Shown here: positions 21,177 to 32,069 of the stretch, in pieces
Numbering within the stretch: position 1 is the stretch's first letter
Layout: every line of letters begins with the position of its first letter
From: Adiantum capillus-veneris
Lineage: Eukaryota; Streptophyta; Polypodiopsida; Polypodiales; Pteridaceae
Direction: 5' to 3'
Length of the DNA stretch: 64,000 nucleotides
NCBI GenBank assembly: GCA_014529385.2
Contig: CM043960.1
Location: 26,553,896-26,617,895 of the forward strand
Translations under genes and position numbers: made by a program
Notes under the pieces: model-generated
Database searches by the model: none
What the model saw: the letters and a program-made list of their open reading frames with translations, nothing else
What the model was told of the DNA's origin: nothing

Positions 21177-21776
21177 TCTCTACTCCTCGGAGAGTAGGTT
21201 GAATGCCTCTATGCCCTGCATAGAGAGGAGCATGGGATTCATACATGACTTTCTCACAAAGGGAGTGGGTAACACATAGCCTATTGCCGTGGAGAAGATA
21301 ACCATCCTGTAAGGTGAATGGTTCCTCTTTCTTTACCAAAGCACGGGCTGAAATTATGTCTCTAAAGTCAAGATCAGTAGCTACTCATCTATCATGGAAG
21401 ATAGATCATTGTGAGTGACTATAGACACCACATTAAATTTTGGTCATCGTGAAAGTGCACCAGCCACTTGACTGTGCTTACCAGCAACGTGAGCAATATG
21501 AAAATTAAATTGCAAAAGAAAATTTGCCCACCTCATTTGTTTGTCGAAAAGCTTTGTTTGACCCGTTCATCCGTATTGAGCCTTCGACTCTCATATGCTA
21601 TGGCATGCCCTCTTAAAGCAAGAATGCTCCAAGGCAATCACCACAAGCATTACATTGGATCTCAAATGGCTTTGAGAGATCCGGAACCATGAGGGCTAGT
21701 CCATGAATACTTAACGTTCTTCTTGATTAAGTCATATAATGGTCTTGCTATTTGAGAAAATTTTGCTATGAAGCGT
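21177..21776 (-). pseudogene. RNase H and HHCC remnants of element M
   Basis: No long frame is open. Minus-strand pieces still read FNFHIAHVAGKHSQVAGALSR (near 21510-21450), the end of Ty3 RNase H, and an LYAGHRGIQPTLRGVE-like block (near 21230-21170), the start of the integrase zinc finger. This places the domain order correctly between RT and integrase. Confidence 0.65.
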
Positions 21777-22445
21777 CTATAGTATGCACACAACCAATGA
21801 AGTTCTTAGCTCATGTAGATTCCTTGGATTAGGCCATGCTTTTCTTACCTCCAATTTTGATGGATTCATTTGGATACCATCTTGAGAGATAATATGACCT
21901 AAGTATCGAATCTCTTGAAGGAAAAATTCTCTTTTCTTTTGGTTGAGAAAAATCTTGTTTTCCCTCAATGCTTGAAAAATCACTTGGAGATGTTGCTTGT
22001 GTTCCTCCAATGACTTGGGGTAGATGATGATATCATCAAAGAGCACTCTAGTGAATTTGCGATAGGGTCTAAATATTTTCTCCATTAATCAATTGAATGT
22101 GGCTGGTGCATTAGTCAAGCCAAAAGGTAGGACTAGATATTCATAAAGACCAAACATTGTACGAAACGTGGTCTTTAGGATATCTTCATCCACTATCCTT
22201 AATTGATGATAGCCACTTTTAAGGTCAATCCTACTGAAAAAGATAGAACCTTGTAGCTTATCAAATAGATCTTCTACCCGAGGCACGGGACATCTGTTTT
22301 TGATAGTGATATGGTTTAGTGCTCGATTGTCCACACACATACGGTATGTACCATCTTTCTTTTGCACTAAAAGGACTGGAGAACAAAAGGGAGAGGAGCT
22401 AGTCCTCACTATCCCTTTGTCAACAAATTCTTGTACTTGCCTCAT
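21777..22445 (-). pseudogene. Reverse transcriptase of element M
   Basis: One frame spans the region with a single TGA at 22089-22091. Motifs are [46 protein letters not shown], the active site VLFDDIIIYP and the thumb block EIRYLGHIISQDGI. The frame closes after RNLHELRTSL. This is a standard plant Ty3 RT. Confidence 0.92.
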
Positions 22446-22474
22446 GATATCCTCTTGTTGAGCTTAAGAACTTG

Positions 22475-23110
22475 CTAAGGGGGCTTGTTAGGCGGTGAGC
22501 TTCCTGGTAGGAGCTCAATTCGATGGTCATCATCCACTCGTTTTGGAGGTAAGTCCATAGGGATATCATTGATGAACACATCTTGGAATCCTTTTAGAGA
22601 ATTAGACAAGTTTAACTCTTCTTGATTCCTACCATTTACATTTGATGAAACATTAGGACCTTTTAGGGACTCTTTGACAAAAATCATGTACGCAAAAACA
22701 AAGCTCTTCATTGATTTATCAAAAGTAGGACGATTTACAAGTGGTATAGTACGACCAGACTCACTAGCATCTATATACATGTTCTTTTCTGTGTAGGTGA
22801 AGTAGACTCTCGTTTCAAGGAACTTCATGTTGGCAGCCATGCAGTTGAACCATGGTGCCCCTAGGATAGCATCCTCATGTTGGAGAGGAGAGATGAAAAA
22901 GTATTCTTTGTCGACATAGCTTTGGACATGAAGCCTCAACTTCCCAATCAAGGGAGTAACGGAGGCTTGCTGTCCCTTGAAAGCGGTGTCGGCGGTTACA
23001 GTACCTCCCATCTCAAAAGCTTGAATGCCCAACTTGGTGGCCGACTCCGTTGATATGAAGTTGTGAGTAGAGATAGGGTCAAACAAGATGAAGGCATCAT
23101 GCTCCCTTAC
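22475..23110 (-). pseudogene. Protease region of element M
   Basis: The 203-codon frame starts at the motif region FILFDPISTHNFIS. Ty3 proteases have D-S/T-G-A there, so the catalytic triplet reads D-P-I and the enzyme would be inactive. Downstream, DAILGAPWFNCMAANMKF is the usual I-L-G-x-x-W block. The frame ends near the RT junction (PPKRVDDDHRIELLPGS). Confidence 0.8.
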
Positions 23111-23972
23111 CTTTCCCCAAGCATAGAAGAGAGGTGATCCTTTGTAATGAGCATCCTCTTTTGGAGCTTCGATAGTGGAAGCTCTAGGAGTCTCATTGCG
23201 GGCATTTATCTAGGGGCAAGAATGATAGCCATGTCCTTGCTCCCCACACTTAAAACATTTAAGGTCCTTGCGAAAAGCTTCAAGCTCTTCAAGAGAGAGT
23301 TTGTTTTTACCTTTGTAAACTTCCTTCTTCTTGGACTGATTGTTGTTGTTATTGTTGTTGGAATTGCCTTGGGAAGAATTTTGGGCATTGGTTTTCCCTT
23401 TTGCATCATTTTGTCTTTGTTTTCCATGGGATTGACATTCCATATAGCCCCTTGTTGGAAATTGATGCGTGAAGCAACCATGGTGTGGTGGATTACTTCG
23501 ATGATAGAACCAGGTCGTTGGGAGTTGACGTACTCGGCCATCTCTTCAGGTAATCCCACACAAAATTGTTGCTTTTGCTCGGTGGTCTATCTTTTGGAAG
23601 ACAATATCCTTGAGATGTAAATTCTAAAACTTGTCCACATATTTGTGAATAGAACTCATGGGAGAGAAACTTGAATCTGCACCATTCGGTACATTCGGTA
23701 AGCACTTTGTCCTTTGCATCCCTCGTCTCCAAAGGCTGCATCAAATTGCTGGATGAAAAGAGATACTCTTTCCTCCCTCTTTGAACTTCTTGAGCTTTTG
23801 TGACCTTCGCTATGCAGGGTATGATTTGCGATGTCCCCCTCTCTTGTATTATCTAGGAGAATAGCCATAGCTTTTGTCGGAAGAAGAGGAAGGTGAAGAA
23901 GAAGGAGAAGAGGGTGATATGAGGAGAAGGACTGTGGGTTAACCTTTTCCTCTTGGGAGGAGTTGGCTTCAT

Positions 23973-24361
23973 CACTATATCACACGGCCATGGTCAAATG
24001 GGATCAATGGTGGAGGAGGAAAAGGCGGGGCGCGTCAATCATGGACCATCGGATTTGAGGTTGCCCCGAATTTACAAATCTGCCCCGAATTTACTAATCG
24101 GCCCACATTTACAATATGACATACTCGAATCCCCTATATTTCAACGTACACATGAGGGCGTAGTGGTTAGTGCACATGGCTCGTGGTGGGGAGGTCGGGG
24201 GTTCAAGACATGGGATGCGGATCGACCCAGTTTTACAAGCTTGCCCGAATTTACTTTTCTCCCTGAATTTACCAAACGCCCCGAATTTACCAAATGCGCA
24301 TCTGACGGCCAAGATCACCTCAACCGTCGATCCCATTTGAGCATGCCCGTGTGAGATAGTG
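23973..24361. mobile_element. Terminal-inverted-repeat element (MITE-like) in gag of M
   Basis: About 389 bp with terminal inverted repeats of ~35 bp. The left end reads CACTATATCACACGGCC ATGGTCAAATGGGATC, and the right end is its imperfect reverse complement (near 24328-24361). There is no transposase. Inside are six or so copies of CCCGAATTTAC-like sequence and a tRNA-like segment at about 24150-24215. No convincing target-site duplication is visible, so the superfamily is open; Mutator-like is one possibility. Confidence 0.75.
24150..24215 (+). promoter_or_regulatory. tRNA-like RNA polymerase III promoter boxes
   Basis: GCGTAGTGGTTAGTGC resembles an A box, and GGGGGTTCAAGAC about 40 bp later resembles a B box (GGTTCRANNC). 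The spacing is that of tRNA-derived SINEs. I cannot fold a full cloverleaf, so this is not called as a tRNA gene. Confidence 0.45.
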
Positions 24362-25112
24362 TGGAGGAGGAGCCGGTGATCATCTTCGTGGAGCCACACC
24401 TTCTGAGGAACTCAAAGATTCATTACTTTCTTGCTCTTTGGATTCCTCCTTTCGTATGGGAGAGAGTCTTCTTTTGGGGGTCTCTTCAAGAGGCCTCCTA
24501 AGCTCTCTCTCCTCTTGGAGAGGAAGGGAAATCCCATGAGCGCAAAGTTGTTGAGTAACTTTGGCTTGTAAAGCAAGGTTGCCCATAGCTTGCTGTCTGT
24601 AGCCTAGTAACAAGATAATTGACAAACATGGGGAGATCATCATCAGCACCTTCATGCGAAAAATCAAAGCTATCAATGTTCATTCTACTCTCTTGGTTAT
24701 TGTCAGCCATGTTAACAAAATTTGTGTACTTACTTAGTGTATTCTTTGGCAATTCAAAACCTTAGTTGCTACTCCGCTTAGCCTTTGAAAATTGGCACTT
24801 AAGTATCTACACCCACGGCTTAAATTGGTTAATTATAGAGAGTAGTGGAGTGGGTCTAATATTGCAGAGTTTCCAAGGGATAGCTCCTTTCATACTTCTT
24901 ATGGCTCAATAATGGTAAAGCCATAGGCAAGTCTAAAAAGACTCCATTATTAAAACCAAAGCTCCCTAGGTATGCTCCATATCCCACATAGTGGGCTCAA
25001 CAAAACCGATAATAGATCACAGTCCCACTTACTCTAATATAATTAACAAAATCAACCATCAATAGGCTACTTAAGGACCTCTCTTCTTAAGCAAGAAAAG
25101 AGAAACCAAATG

Positions 25113-25124
25113 CTATGATACCAA
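25113..25124 (-). other. Primer binding site of element M
   Basis: The minus strand reads TTGGTATCATAGC, one mismatch from the initiator-Met site TTGGTATCAGAGC seen in element A. It abuts the LTR TG at 25125. Confidence 0.88.
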
Positions 25125-26133
25125 TGTAATGGAAATGGCCTATGAACTTTGAGAGTAGTAGAATTAGGAAAATTAGAGAAAGCATTTTTGTGAGATTACT
25201 TTGTGAGCATAGAGGGTGAACTTAATTGATGGTAGCAACATAAAGATAGTACTTAGTTAACTTAGCATGAACAATAATTTTGCAAGAGAGAGAGTTTAGA
25301 GAAAATGACAACAGTTGAGGACTGGGTTTATGTGGAGCCGGTCCCCCTCCAATAGGCATTTGTATTATAGATTCTCCCATCAAGAGAGACTTGGTACAAT
25401 ACAATCTTTGTGTTCCTTAAGATGAAAAGCTTCATGCATCACGAGCATAACATAAAGTATGCAAAAAGCTTTAACCATCCCAAGCCTCAGTCCAAGGCCT
25501 CAAACACCTTCGAAGGTGGAGAGAGCTAGCGGGGAATGAGGGTAGGGAAGAGGAAGAAGAAACATTCCATAGGAGAAAGAAATAGTTCCTCACTTATCAT
25601 CACTCTTCGTGCTAGCATACATAATAGTATAGTAATGAAGATGGAGAAGATGGCAAGCTTTAGCATTGAAGCATGGCTCTTGGTTGGGTTTACATTCCAT
25701 AGCCAAGAGTGTCGGTGTAGGCTCTCAATTTCTCTACTAGGTTGGAAGGAGATGGAACTCTTGTACTTGCACTTTACACAATGAGAGTGTGTGTGAGTGT
25801 GTGGGGGAGAGTATACCCCCCAAGCAGCCCCCCTTCTTGCTTTGGTCAACCCCCCCTTGTAGCTCATGCTTGAAGCTCATTGGACCCCTGCAAGCCTGCT
25901 GACCAATCACATGCAGAATGTATAACAAGCAACAAGGGTAGCCTCGGGACAAGTGTCCCCCTTTCCCCTTTGAGAGAGAGGACTTGATAAATACAAAAGA
26001 TAGTTAATCAGATTAACGAATTTATTATTGGACCCCTTGGGAGGCCACCAATAGGCTTTAGGCACACCATGAGGGCAACATGGGTAGGGGCTTGACATGT
26101 GTCCTTGCTGCCTCTTGAGGCTTGGGCTCACCT

Positions 26134-26190
<57 letters not shown>

Positions 26191-26619
26191 TCTCTCTCAT
26201 CCCCCTAGCTTTAGGGCTTGCCCCTTCATGAGTAGGGAGTGGATTTGACTTTTTGAACACCTTACCCTCAAGCACCTTAGTCAGCAAGCATGACAAGCAC
26301 CTCAATCTTGGGCCGGGTTCCCACCTCAAGCCCATCCCTAGCTTACCTAAGGTCAAAGGACTTTTAACACTAACCTTTGGAGGTCTTTAATGAAGCTAAC
26401 CCTAAGGTATTTTAAGCTCCATTGGCTAGCCTTGCTCTTTGACATACGGAGGACATATCATCTCTCATTTGGACCCCTTTACCATTGGCCCTATGTCGAC
26501 ATAGACCCGTAAGCACATGTCTATATTCTAAACCTTGTTCCGTCTATTCTCCCACATTAATTGACCATTTTTAATATGAGAAAATCATTGAAGTTGGTTA
26601 GATATTAGATTTTATGATA
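25125..26619 (-). repeat. 5' LTR of element M
   Basis: 1495 bp, complete. The plus-strand left end is TGTAATGG. The right end is TATGATA, whereas the 3' LTR ends TATGACA, so the terminal CA has become TA (one transition). A pure (GT)n tract of 54 bp lies at 26136-26189. Small open frames such as 25526-25867 are LTR sequence shared with 5044-5379. Confidence 0.93.
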
Positions 26620-26624
26620 GCCAC
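26620..26624. repeat. Target-site duplication of element M (right copy)
   Basis: GCCAC, identical to 4616-4620. Confidence 0.9.
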
Positions 26625-28095
26625 AGTGAATAAAATCTCATTAATTGTGAGTTTGATTTTGCCCAAAATGATTCAGGTGTGGCATTGTGGAGACACAAAG
26701 CCACTTGCTAAGTCTATGGACAATCTAAGGGATGGAGAATCAAATGCAACTTATTCTCGATTTTTGCATCAATTCTTCCCAAGCTACTCAACGCCTAAGA
26801 AAGATGTCAACCAAGCACACAATGCTAAATGTGAGCCATTATAGTTTGTGGGAAGAAATCACCACAGTACCTTGCCACTTCGTAGCTATGTTGCGAACGA
26901 CACACGCTAGGAGGAGAGGACGGAATGCTAGTAGCCAAGCTAACATACATATCATTTTTTATCACTTTGAGCCAAACTATTGTAACTTCACCTTTGATAA
27001 TTGAATGAAATTCCTGTCGAGTCCAACAATGTGTAATTGAACCCATTCATTCGGAGATGTATGGTAAGTAAGTGGGGCCAAGAGCTTTCAATTTGTGATT
27101 ATTGTTTACTTGAATGTGATTCTCAACTACATTTTACTTGAGTCAAAGTCTTTATTTTAAACTTTGGTTAAGGTTTTTTTGTCTTCCCTCTTGCTTCTCT
27201 TGCTCATATCTCCTTTGTATGGTGTTGCATTTCAATTTCGAGTATAGTTACGCGTTCACATGTGAAAGCACTTCCATTCGATGAAGTTTTTTACGATATT
27301 TTGTGATCCAAATATGCTTATTTACATTCTTTTTTTGCTCATATTGCACAAAAATACATGTTTCAATCAAGTTTTGAGTATAGAAGTAAGTAGAGATTGC
27401 TTATAGGAAGCAATTTAGGGTGTTCAAACCGACCTACTAAACATATGCTGCTGAAAATAAACGTGATTTTGCTAGAATGTTTAGATTTGACATCATAGTG
27501 GCATCTGATACAACATGGTCTATTTTTGTGGTAAATTTAAGTGCATTTGAAGTAATGTAGCTAGCTAAATTTATCACTTGAAGCTTGTAGAAAAGTAAAT
27601 TAACTTTTGGTGTTTGATGCACATTCGAAATTTGTACTTTGGATTAACAGATTAGATCGATGTTTTTCGAGAGATTAGCTACCTCTTATAGCCTCCATGC
27701 ATTAGTCAAGTCAGCTGCGTCCAATGGATTGACATAATTGTGTCTATTATTCTTGATTTACTTGATAATCGATCGACAACATGGTTTGTGCAAGAGCCGA
27801 GTTTGATTCTTGAGTAACTTTGACGGATTGGATCCCCCCTAGTACGCTCCTATGCATCTACCAGAAAAAAAGGAACTATTCATACCTTCCATGTGCTCCC
27901 TTCGACTGCCAACCAACCAACCACCATGTGCTCGAGCTGCACGACCATCCCACGGCCAACCAATTTGCTCCATAAAAAGGGCACCGATCGATGATCGGCT
28001 GAGCCTATGTGCTCAAGATTGCAGGCGATCATGGTATATTCCACTGATCAACTGATGGCCGCCGATTGGCCGCACAAGAAAATCTTGCACTCTCC
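26625..28095. other. Unassigned sequence
   Basis: AT-rich, with only short open frames (for example 26614-26844 and 26732-27004) that match nothing I recognise. It is presumably the original host or older repeat sequence into which M inserted, since it joins 4615 on the left. Confidence 0.5.
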
Positions 28096-28099
28096 TCTC

Positions 28100-28100
<1 letters not shown>

Positions 28101-28146
<46 letters not shown>

Positions 28147-28201
28147 ACACACACACAGACACACTTTTTGTTGTTGTTGTAAATCCACTCTTTTTTTTGT
28201 A

Positions 28202-28290
<89 letters not shown>
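28101..28290. repeat. Two long (TC)n tracts
   Basis: TC tracts at 28101-28141 and 28206-28290, separated by a short CA-rich and T-rich spacer. They lie just upstream of the PPR pseudogene. Confidence 0.95.
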
Positions 28291-28292
<2 letters not shown>

Positions 28293-28489
28293 CTTCCCTC
28301 TTGAATAACTCGTCGGCTAGATCTTTACTTCGTTAGCGTAGTGGGCAATTCCAAATCCTTGGCCTATCGTTAGCCCACGTGGCTCCTCTTTTAAAAAAAA
28401 AAACCAGCGCTGAAAAGCTCTAAAAAAAGCTACACCGTCAAAAGCTACCAAGTGAACAAAATGCTGAAGTAAAAAAAGCATTCTGCATT

Positions 28490-30507
28490 GCTCTCAGGAG
28501 CAATTTCATCTTCTCCACAAACAGTTCGCAGTTACAGAGCTTGCTGGCCAGTATGTATGTTAAGTGCGGTGCACTTATCAGGGCACAACAAGTTGTTGAT
28601 GAGCTTCCAGTCCGGGATGTCGTCGGCTGGATTGCACTTATTGCAGGATATGCTTGACATGGACAGGGTCACGAAGCTCTGGTTTTTTTTCATTGCTTGC
28701 AAAGCGAGGGCCTCTCTCTGGATGTGGTCACCTATGCTTGTGCCTTGAAGGCATGCGGTATTATTCAAGACGTTGATCTGGGCAAACAAATTCATGACGA
28801 GATTGTTAGTGAGAGGTTGTTGGAGAAGAATTTCATGCTTGGCAATGCATTGGTATACATCTATGCTAATTGTGGTGTACTTTGGAAAGCACAACAAGTT
28901 CTGGACGAGTTTCCCAACCGAGATGTCATCTCTTGGAGTGCATTAATTGCAGGATATGCCCAACAAGGCCAGGGCCAGGAAGCTTTGAATTGTTTCCATT
29001 GTATGCGAAGTGAGGGTTTCTTTCCAGATGCAGTCACCTATGCTTGCATTTTGAAGGCATGTGGCATTATGCGAGACATTGATATGGGCAAACAAATTCA
29101 CGATGAGATTGTCAATCAGGGGCTGTTGAAAAGAACTGTCATGCTTGGCAATGCTTTGGTTGACATGTATGCCAAATGTGGTGTACTTTTGAAAGCTCAA
29201 TAAGTTTTTGACGAGCTTCCTGATTGAGATGCGGTCTCTTGGAATGCATTCATTGCAGGTTATGCCCAATAGGGGCAGGGCCAAGAAGCATCGGGATGTT
29301 TCCAACGGATGCAAAGCAAGGGCTTCTCTCCAGATGCAGTCACCTATGCTTGCATTTTGAAGGCATGTGGCACTTTGAAAGACGTTGACACAGGAAAACA
29401 AATTCATGATGAGCTTGTTAGTCGGGGGCTGTTGCAAAAAACTGTCGTGCTTGGTAATGCTTTGGTTGACATGTATGCCAAGTGTAGTGTACTTTCCAAA
29501 GCACAACAAGTTCTTGACGAGCTTTATGTCCGGGATGCAATCTCTTGGAATGCATTGATTGCAGGATATGCCCAAGAAGATCAGGGCCACGAAGTGCTTG
29601 GCTGTTTTCATCGGATGCAAAGTGAAGGCTTCTCTCCAAATGCGATCACCTATGCTTGTGTTTTGAAGGCATGTGGCATTATGCAAAATGCTATCATGGG
29701 CAAGCAGAGTCATGATGAGATTGTTAGGCAAGGGCTGTTACAAAAATATGTCGTGATTGGCAATGCTTTGCTTGACATGTATGCCAAGTGTGGTGTACTT
29801 TTGAAAGCACAACAAGTTCTTGACCAGCTTTCTGTCCGGAATGAAGTCTCTTGGAATGACTGATTACAGGATATGCCCGACAGGGGCAGGGGCAGGAAGC
29901 TAAGGGGTGTTTTCAATGAATGCGGAGGGAGGGTTTCTCCCCAAATGTGATTTCTTGGACTACACTTATAGGAGGATATGCCTAGCAAGGGCGGGCCAAC
30001 GAAGCTCTGGACTGTTTCCAATGAATGCAGCAAGATGACATTTCCCCCAACGCAATCACTTATGTCAATGTGCTCTATGCATGTAGCCACTCAGGTTTAG
30101 TCGATGAGGGTCAGATGCATTTTGATAACATGAGCGAAAAACATTACATTGCACCAAACAAAGAACACTATACTTGCATGGTTGATCTTTTTGGACGTAC
30201 AAGGCTCTTTGACAAAGCAATGAGAGTAATTACGATGATGCCGTCGTCTGATCATTGTCCAGTTTGGGTCTCCCTTCTAGGTGCTTTCCGACAATGGGGA
30301 AATGTCAAGCTCGAAAAGTTTGCTTTTGAGCGTGCAGTCCAACTAGACCGACATTATGGGGCAACATATGTCTTAAAGATTAATATTTATAAAGTTGCTA
30401 TGATGCAAGAGGAGGTAGAACATATTGAATGCATGAGAATTAAAAATGCAGCTTGGAATAAGCCAGGATCTGGCTGTTGGACTAATGCAAGTGGAAATGC
30501 TCAATAA
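28490..30507 (+). pseudogene. PPR protein pseudogene (PLS class with E-type C-terminus)
   Basis: Five tandem PPR modules have an exact 306-bp (102-codon) period; the shared G(T/C)AC site lies at 28569, 28875, 29181, 29487 and 29793. Typical blocks are LGNALVDMYAKCGVL, SWNALIAGYAQ and GFSPDAVTYACILKACG. A C-terminal E-type region follows (MVDLFGRTRLFDKAMRVI, MPSSDHCPVWVSLLGAFRQWGN). Such proteins bind RNA in plastids or mitochondria, often for C-to-U editing. It is broken by stops at 28655, 29201, 29225, 29270 and three more near 29920-30024, plus a 1-bp loss near 29858. No start or transit peptide was found; the 5' end is missing. Confidence 0.9.
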
Positions 30508-30985
30508 ATTTGTTGTTAGGGATACCAAGCATCCAATCAAGTGACGAGAATGCAATGCTTGCACATGCATGGAGAGGAGTGAGAGAGGAGAGTACACAGT
30601 AGTGGATGGAGCTGTGCAGCAACACACCAGACCCTTATTCTTTGATTGTGTGTATATAGATAAAATGAATATTAAGTTAAGGTTAGTGAGATGGGGATCG
30701 GCCATTCTGGCCTGGGCACAATGGCTCTTTATGCAACGAACAAGATCTTGAAATTATATTCCCCTCACGCGCATTGGTTCCACAAAATCTGTCAGTTGAT
30801 TCCAAAAAGGTTTTGCATTGTCAGCATAGTGAGAAGTTGGCTAGAACTTGAGCAAAGATCAATTAGTCCACAAGGAAAAGCTTAGTGTCACAAAGAACAT
30901 TCGCATTGATGGGGAGAAGGGTGGCCAGATGCACACTCCAACACCCACACCTGACATAGCTCTGAACACTTCTCTCGAGGTCTTC
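30508..30985. other. Gap between PPR regions
   Basis: Only short open frames without recognisable domains. It may be the 3' flank of the PPR gene. Confidence 0.4.
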
Positions 30986-30989
30986 CTCA

Positions 30990-32060
30990 ATCCGTGGGAC
31001 GCCATGGAGCCCTGGGCTGTTTCCAACAGATGCAAAGTGAGGGCACCTCTCCAAGTGCAATCACCTACGCTTTCTTCTTGAAGGCATGTAACACTGCCTT
31101 TATGTCCGGAATGTCATGTCTTCAAGTGCATTTCATTGCCCAACAGTGACAGGACGAGGGAGCTTTGGCTGGCTGGCTATTTTCAAGATACAAAGCGAGG
31201 ACATTTCTCCTGATGTAATCACCTATGCTTGCATCTTGAAAGCATGTGGCACTACGTAGGAGCAATAATCACGTATGCAAAATGTGTTGTTCTTGGGAAA
31301 GCACCAAAGAGTGATTGAGGAGCTTTCTATCCGGAATGTCGTCTCTTGGAACGCACTGATTGCGGGATATGCTTAACATAGAACGCTCTGGGCTGTTTTC
31401 AGCAAATGCGAATTGAGCATCTCTCTTCAGATATGCAATCACCTATGCTTGCATCTTGAAGGCATGTTGAAATTTGGAAGATGCTAGGACGGACAGAAGA
31501 ACTCAAGATGATATCGTTAGTCAGGGGCTGTTGAAAAAAAATGTTATGGTTGGCACTACCTTGGTCGACATGTATGCAATTACCTACACCTGTATCTTTA
31601 AGGCATGTGGCGTTACGCAAGACACTGATATGGGCAAAAGAATTATTGATGATATTTTCAGTCAACGGCTGTTGAAAAAAGAAGTCATTCTTGTATGCTT
31701 TTCGACAGTGATACTAATAAGAAAAATCACAATTTATTGTTAGTCAGAGGCTCTTGGAAAAAGATGTCATGCTTGACATTGCCTTGGTTGATATGTATGC
31801 CAAATGTGGTGCACTACAGGATATACCCAACATGGCTATGGCAATAGCGAAGTAATAAGATTTTGCATCAGATGCAAAAGAAAGGCGCTTCTTCATGGCT
31901 AGGATGTTTTCATGAGATATGCACAACATGGCTGTCGCAACGAAGCATTGAGATGTTTTTAGCATATGCAAATGAAAGGCCTTCCTTATAATGCAATCAC
32001 CTATGCAATTAGGGGCTATTGTGGGGCTGTTTGCAGAAACATTTTGTGCTTGGCAATGTG
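30990..32060 (+). pseudogene. Strongly decayed PPR fragments
   Basis: Short pieces of the same PPR modules survive in shifting frames, such as SPDVITYACILKACGTT near 31210-31260, IRNVVSWNALIAGYA near 31330-31375, and an ITYTCIFKACGVTQDTDMGK piece near 31577-31640. Spacing is irregular and many indels are present. It is an older and more damaged relative of the array at 28.5-30.5 kb in the same orientation. Confidence 0.75.
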
Positions 32061-32069
32061 GCAAGCTTG

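Larger units (their letters stand above)
23200..24710 (-). pseudogene. gag of element M, split by a TIR element
   Basis: Gag starts with ATG at 24708-24710 (MADNNQESRMNIDSFDF). Pieces run through KRRLSPIRKEE (about 24470), are interrupted by the element at 23973-24361, and resume with FIQQFDAAFGDEG near 23760. The C-terminal part has an Asn-rich run and one intact CCHC knuckle, CFKCGEQGHGYHSC, near 23213-23255. Stops and frame changes separate every piece. Confidence 0.82.
4621..26619 (-). mobile_element. Ty3-type LTR retrotransposon M, interrupted by nested insertions
   Basis: In minus orientation the order is 5' LTR (25125-26619), primer binding site, gag, protease, RT, RNase H, integrase, polypurine tract and 3' LTR. 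The 3' LTR is in two pieces, 4621-5975 and 19487-19602, because the nested block 5976-19486 landed inside it. Without the insert the element would be about 8.5 kb. Both ends are flanked by GCCAC. All coding regions carry stops or frameshifts, so it cannot move by itself. Internal gene order is that of plant Ty3 elements; I did not find a clear chromodomain. Confidence 0.9.

Noticed and set aside
24150-24215. A real tRNA gene
   Set aside because: A- and B-box-like motifs are present, but acceptor and anticodon stems do not pair convincingly; it is called only as a tRNA-like promoter.
28007-28336. Open frames with Leu-Ser or Arg-Glu runs
   Set aside because: They come from the (TC)n tracts; the same happens at 32870-33058, 45836-46036, 50571-50762, 51493-51787 and 53738-54077.
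28532-29731. Long minus-strand open frames opposite the PPR array (262 and 121 codons)
   Set aside because: Antisense shadows of the repetitive plus-strand PPR code; they contain no domain and repeat with the same 306-bp period.
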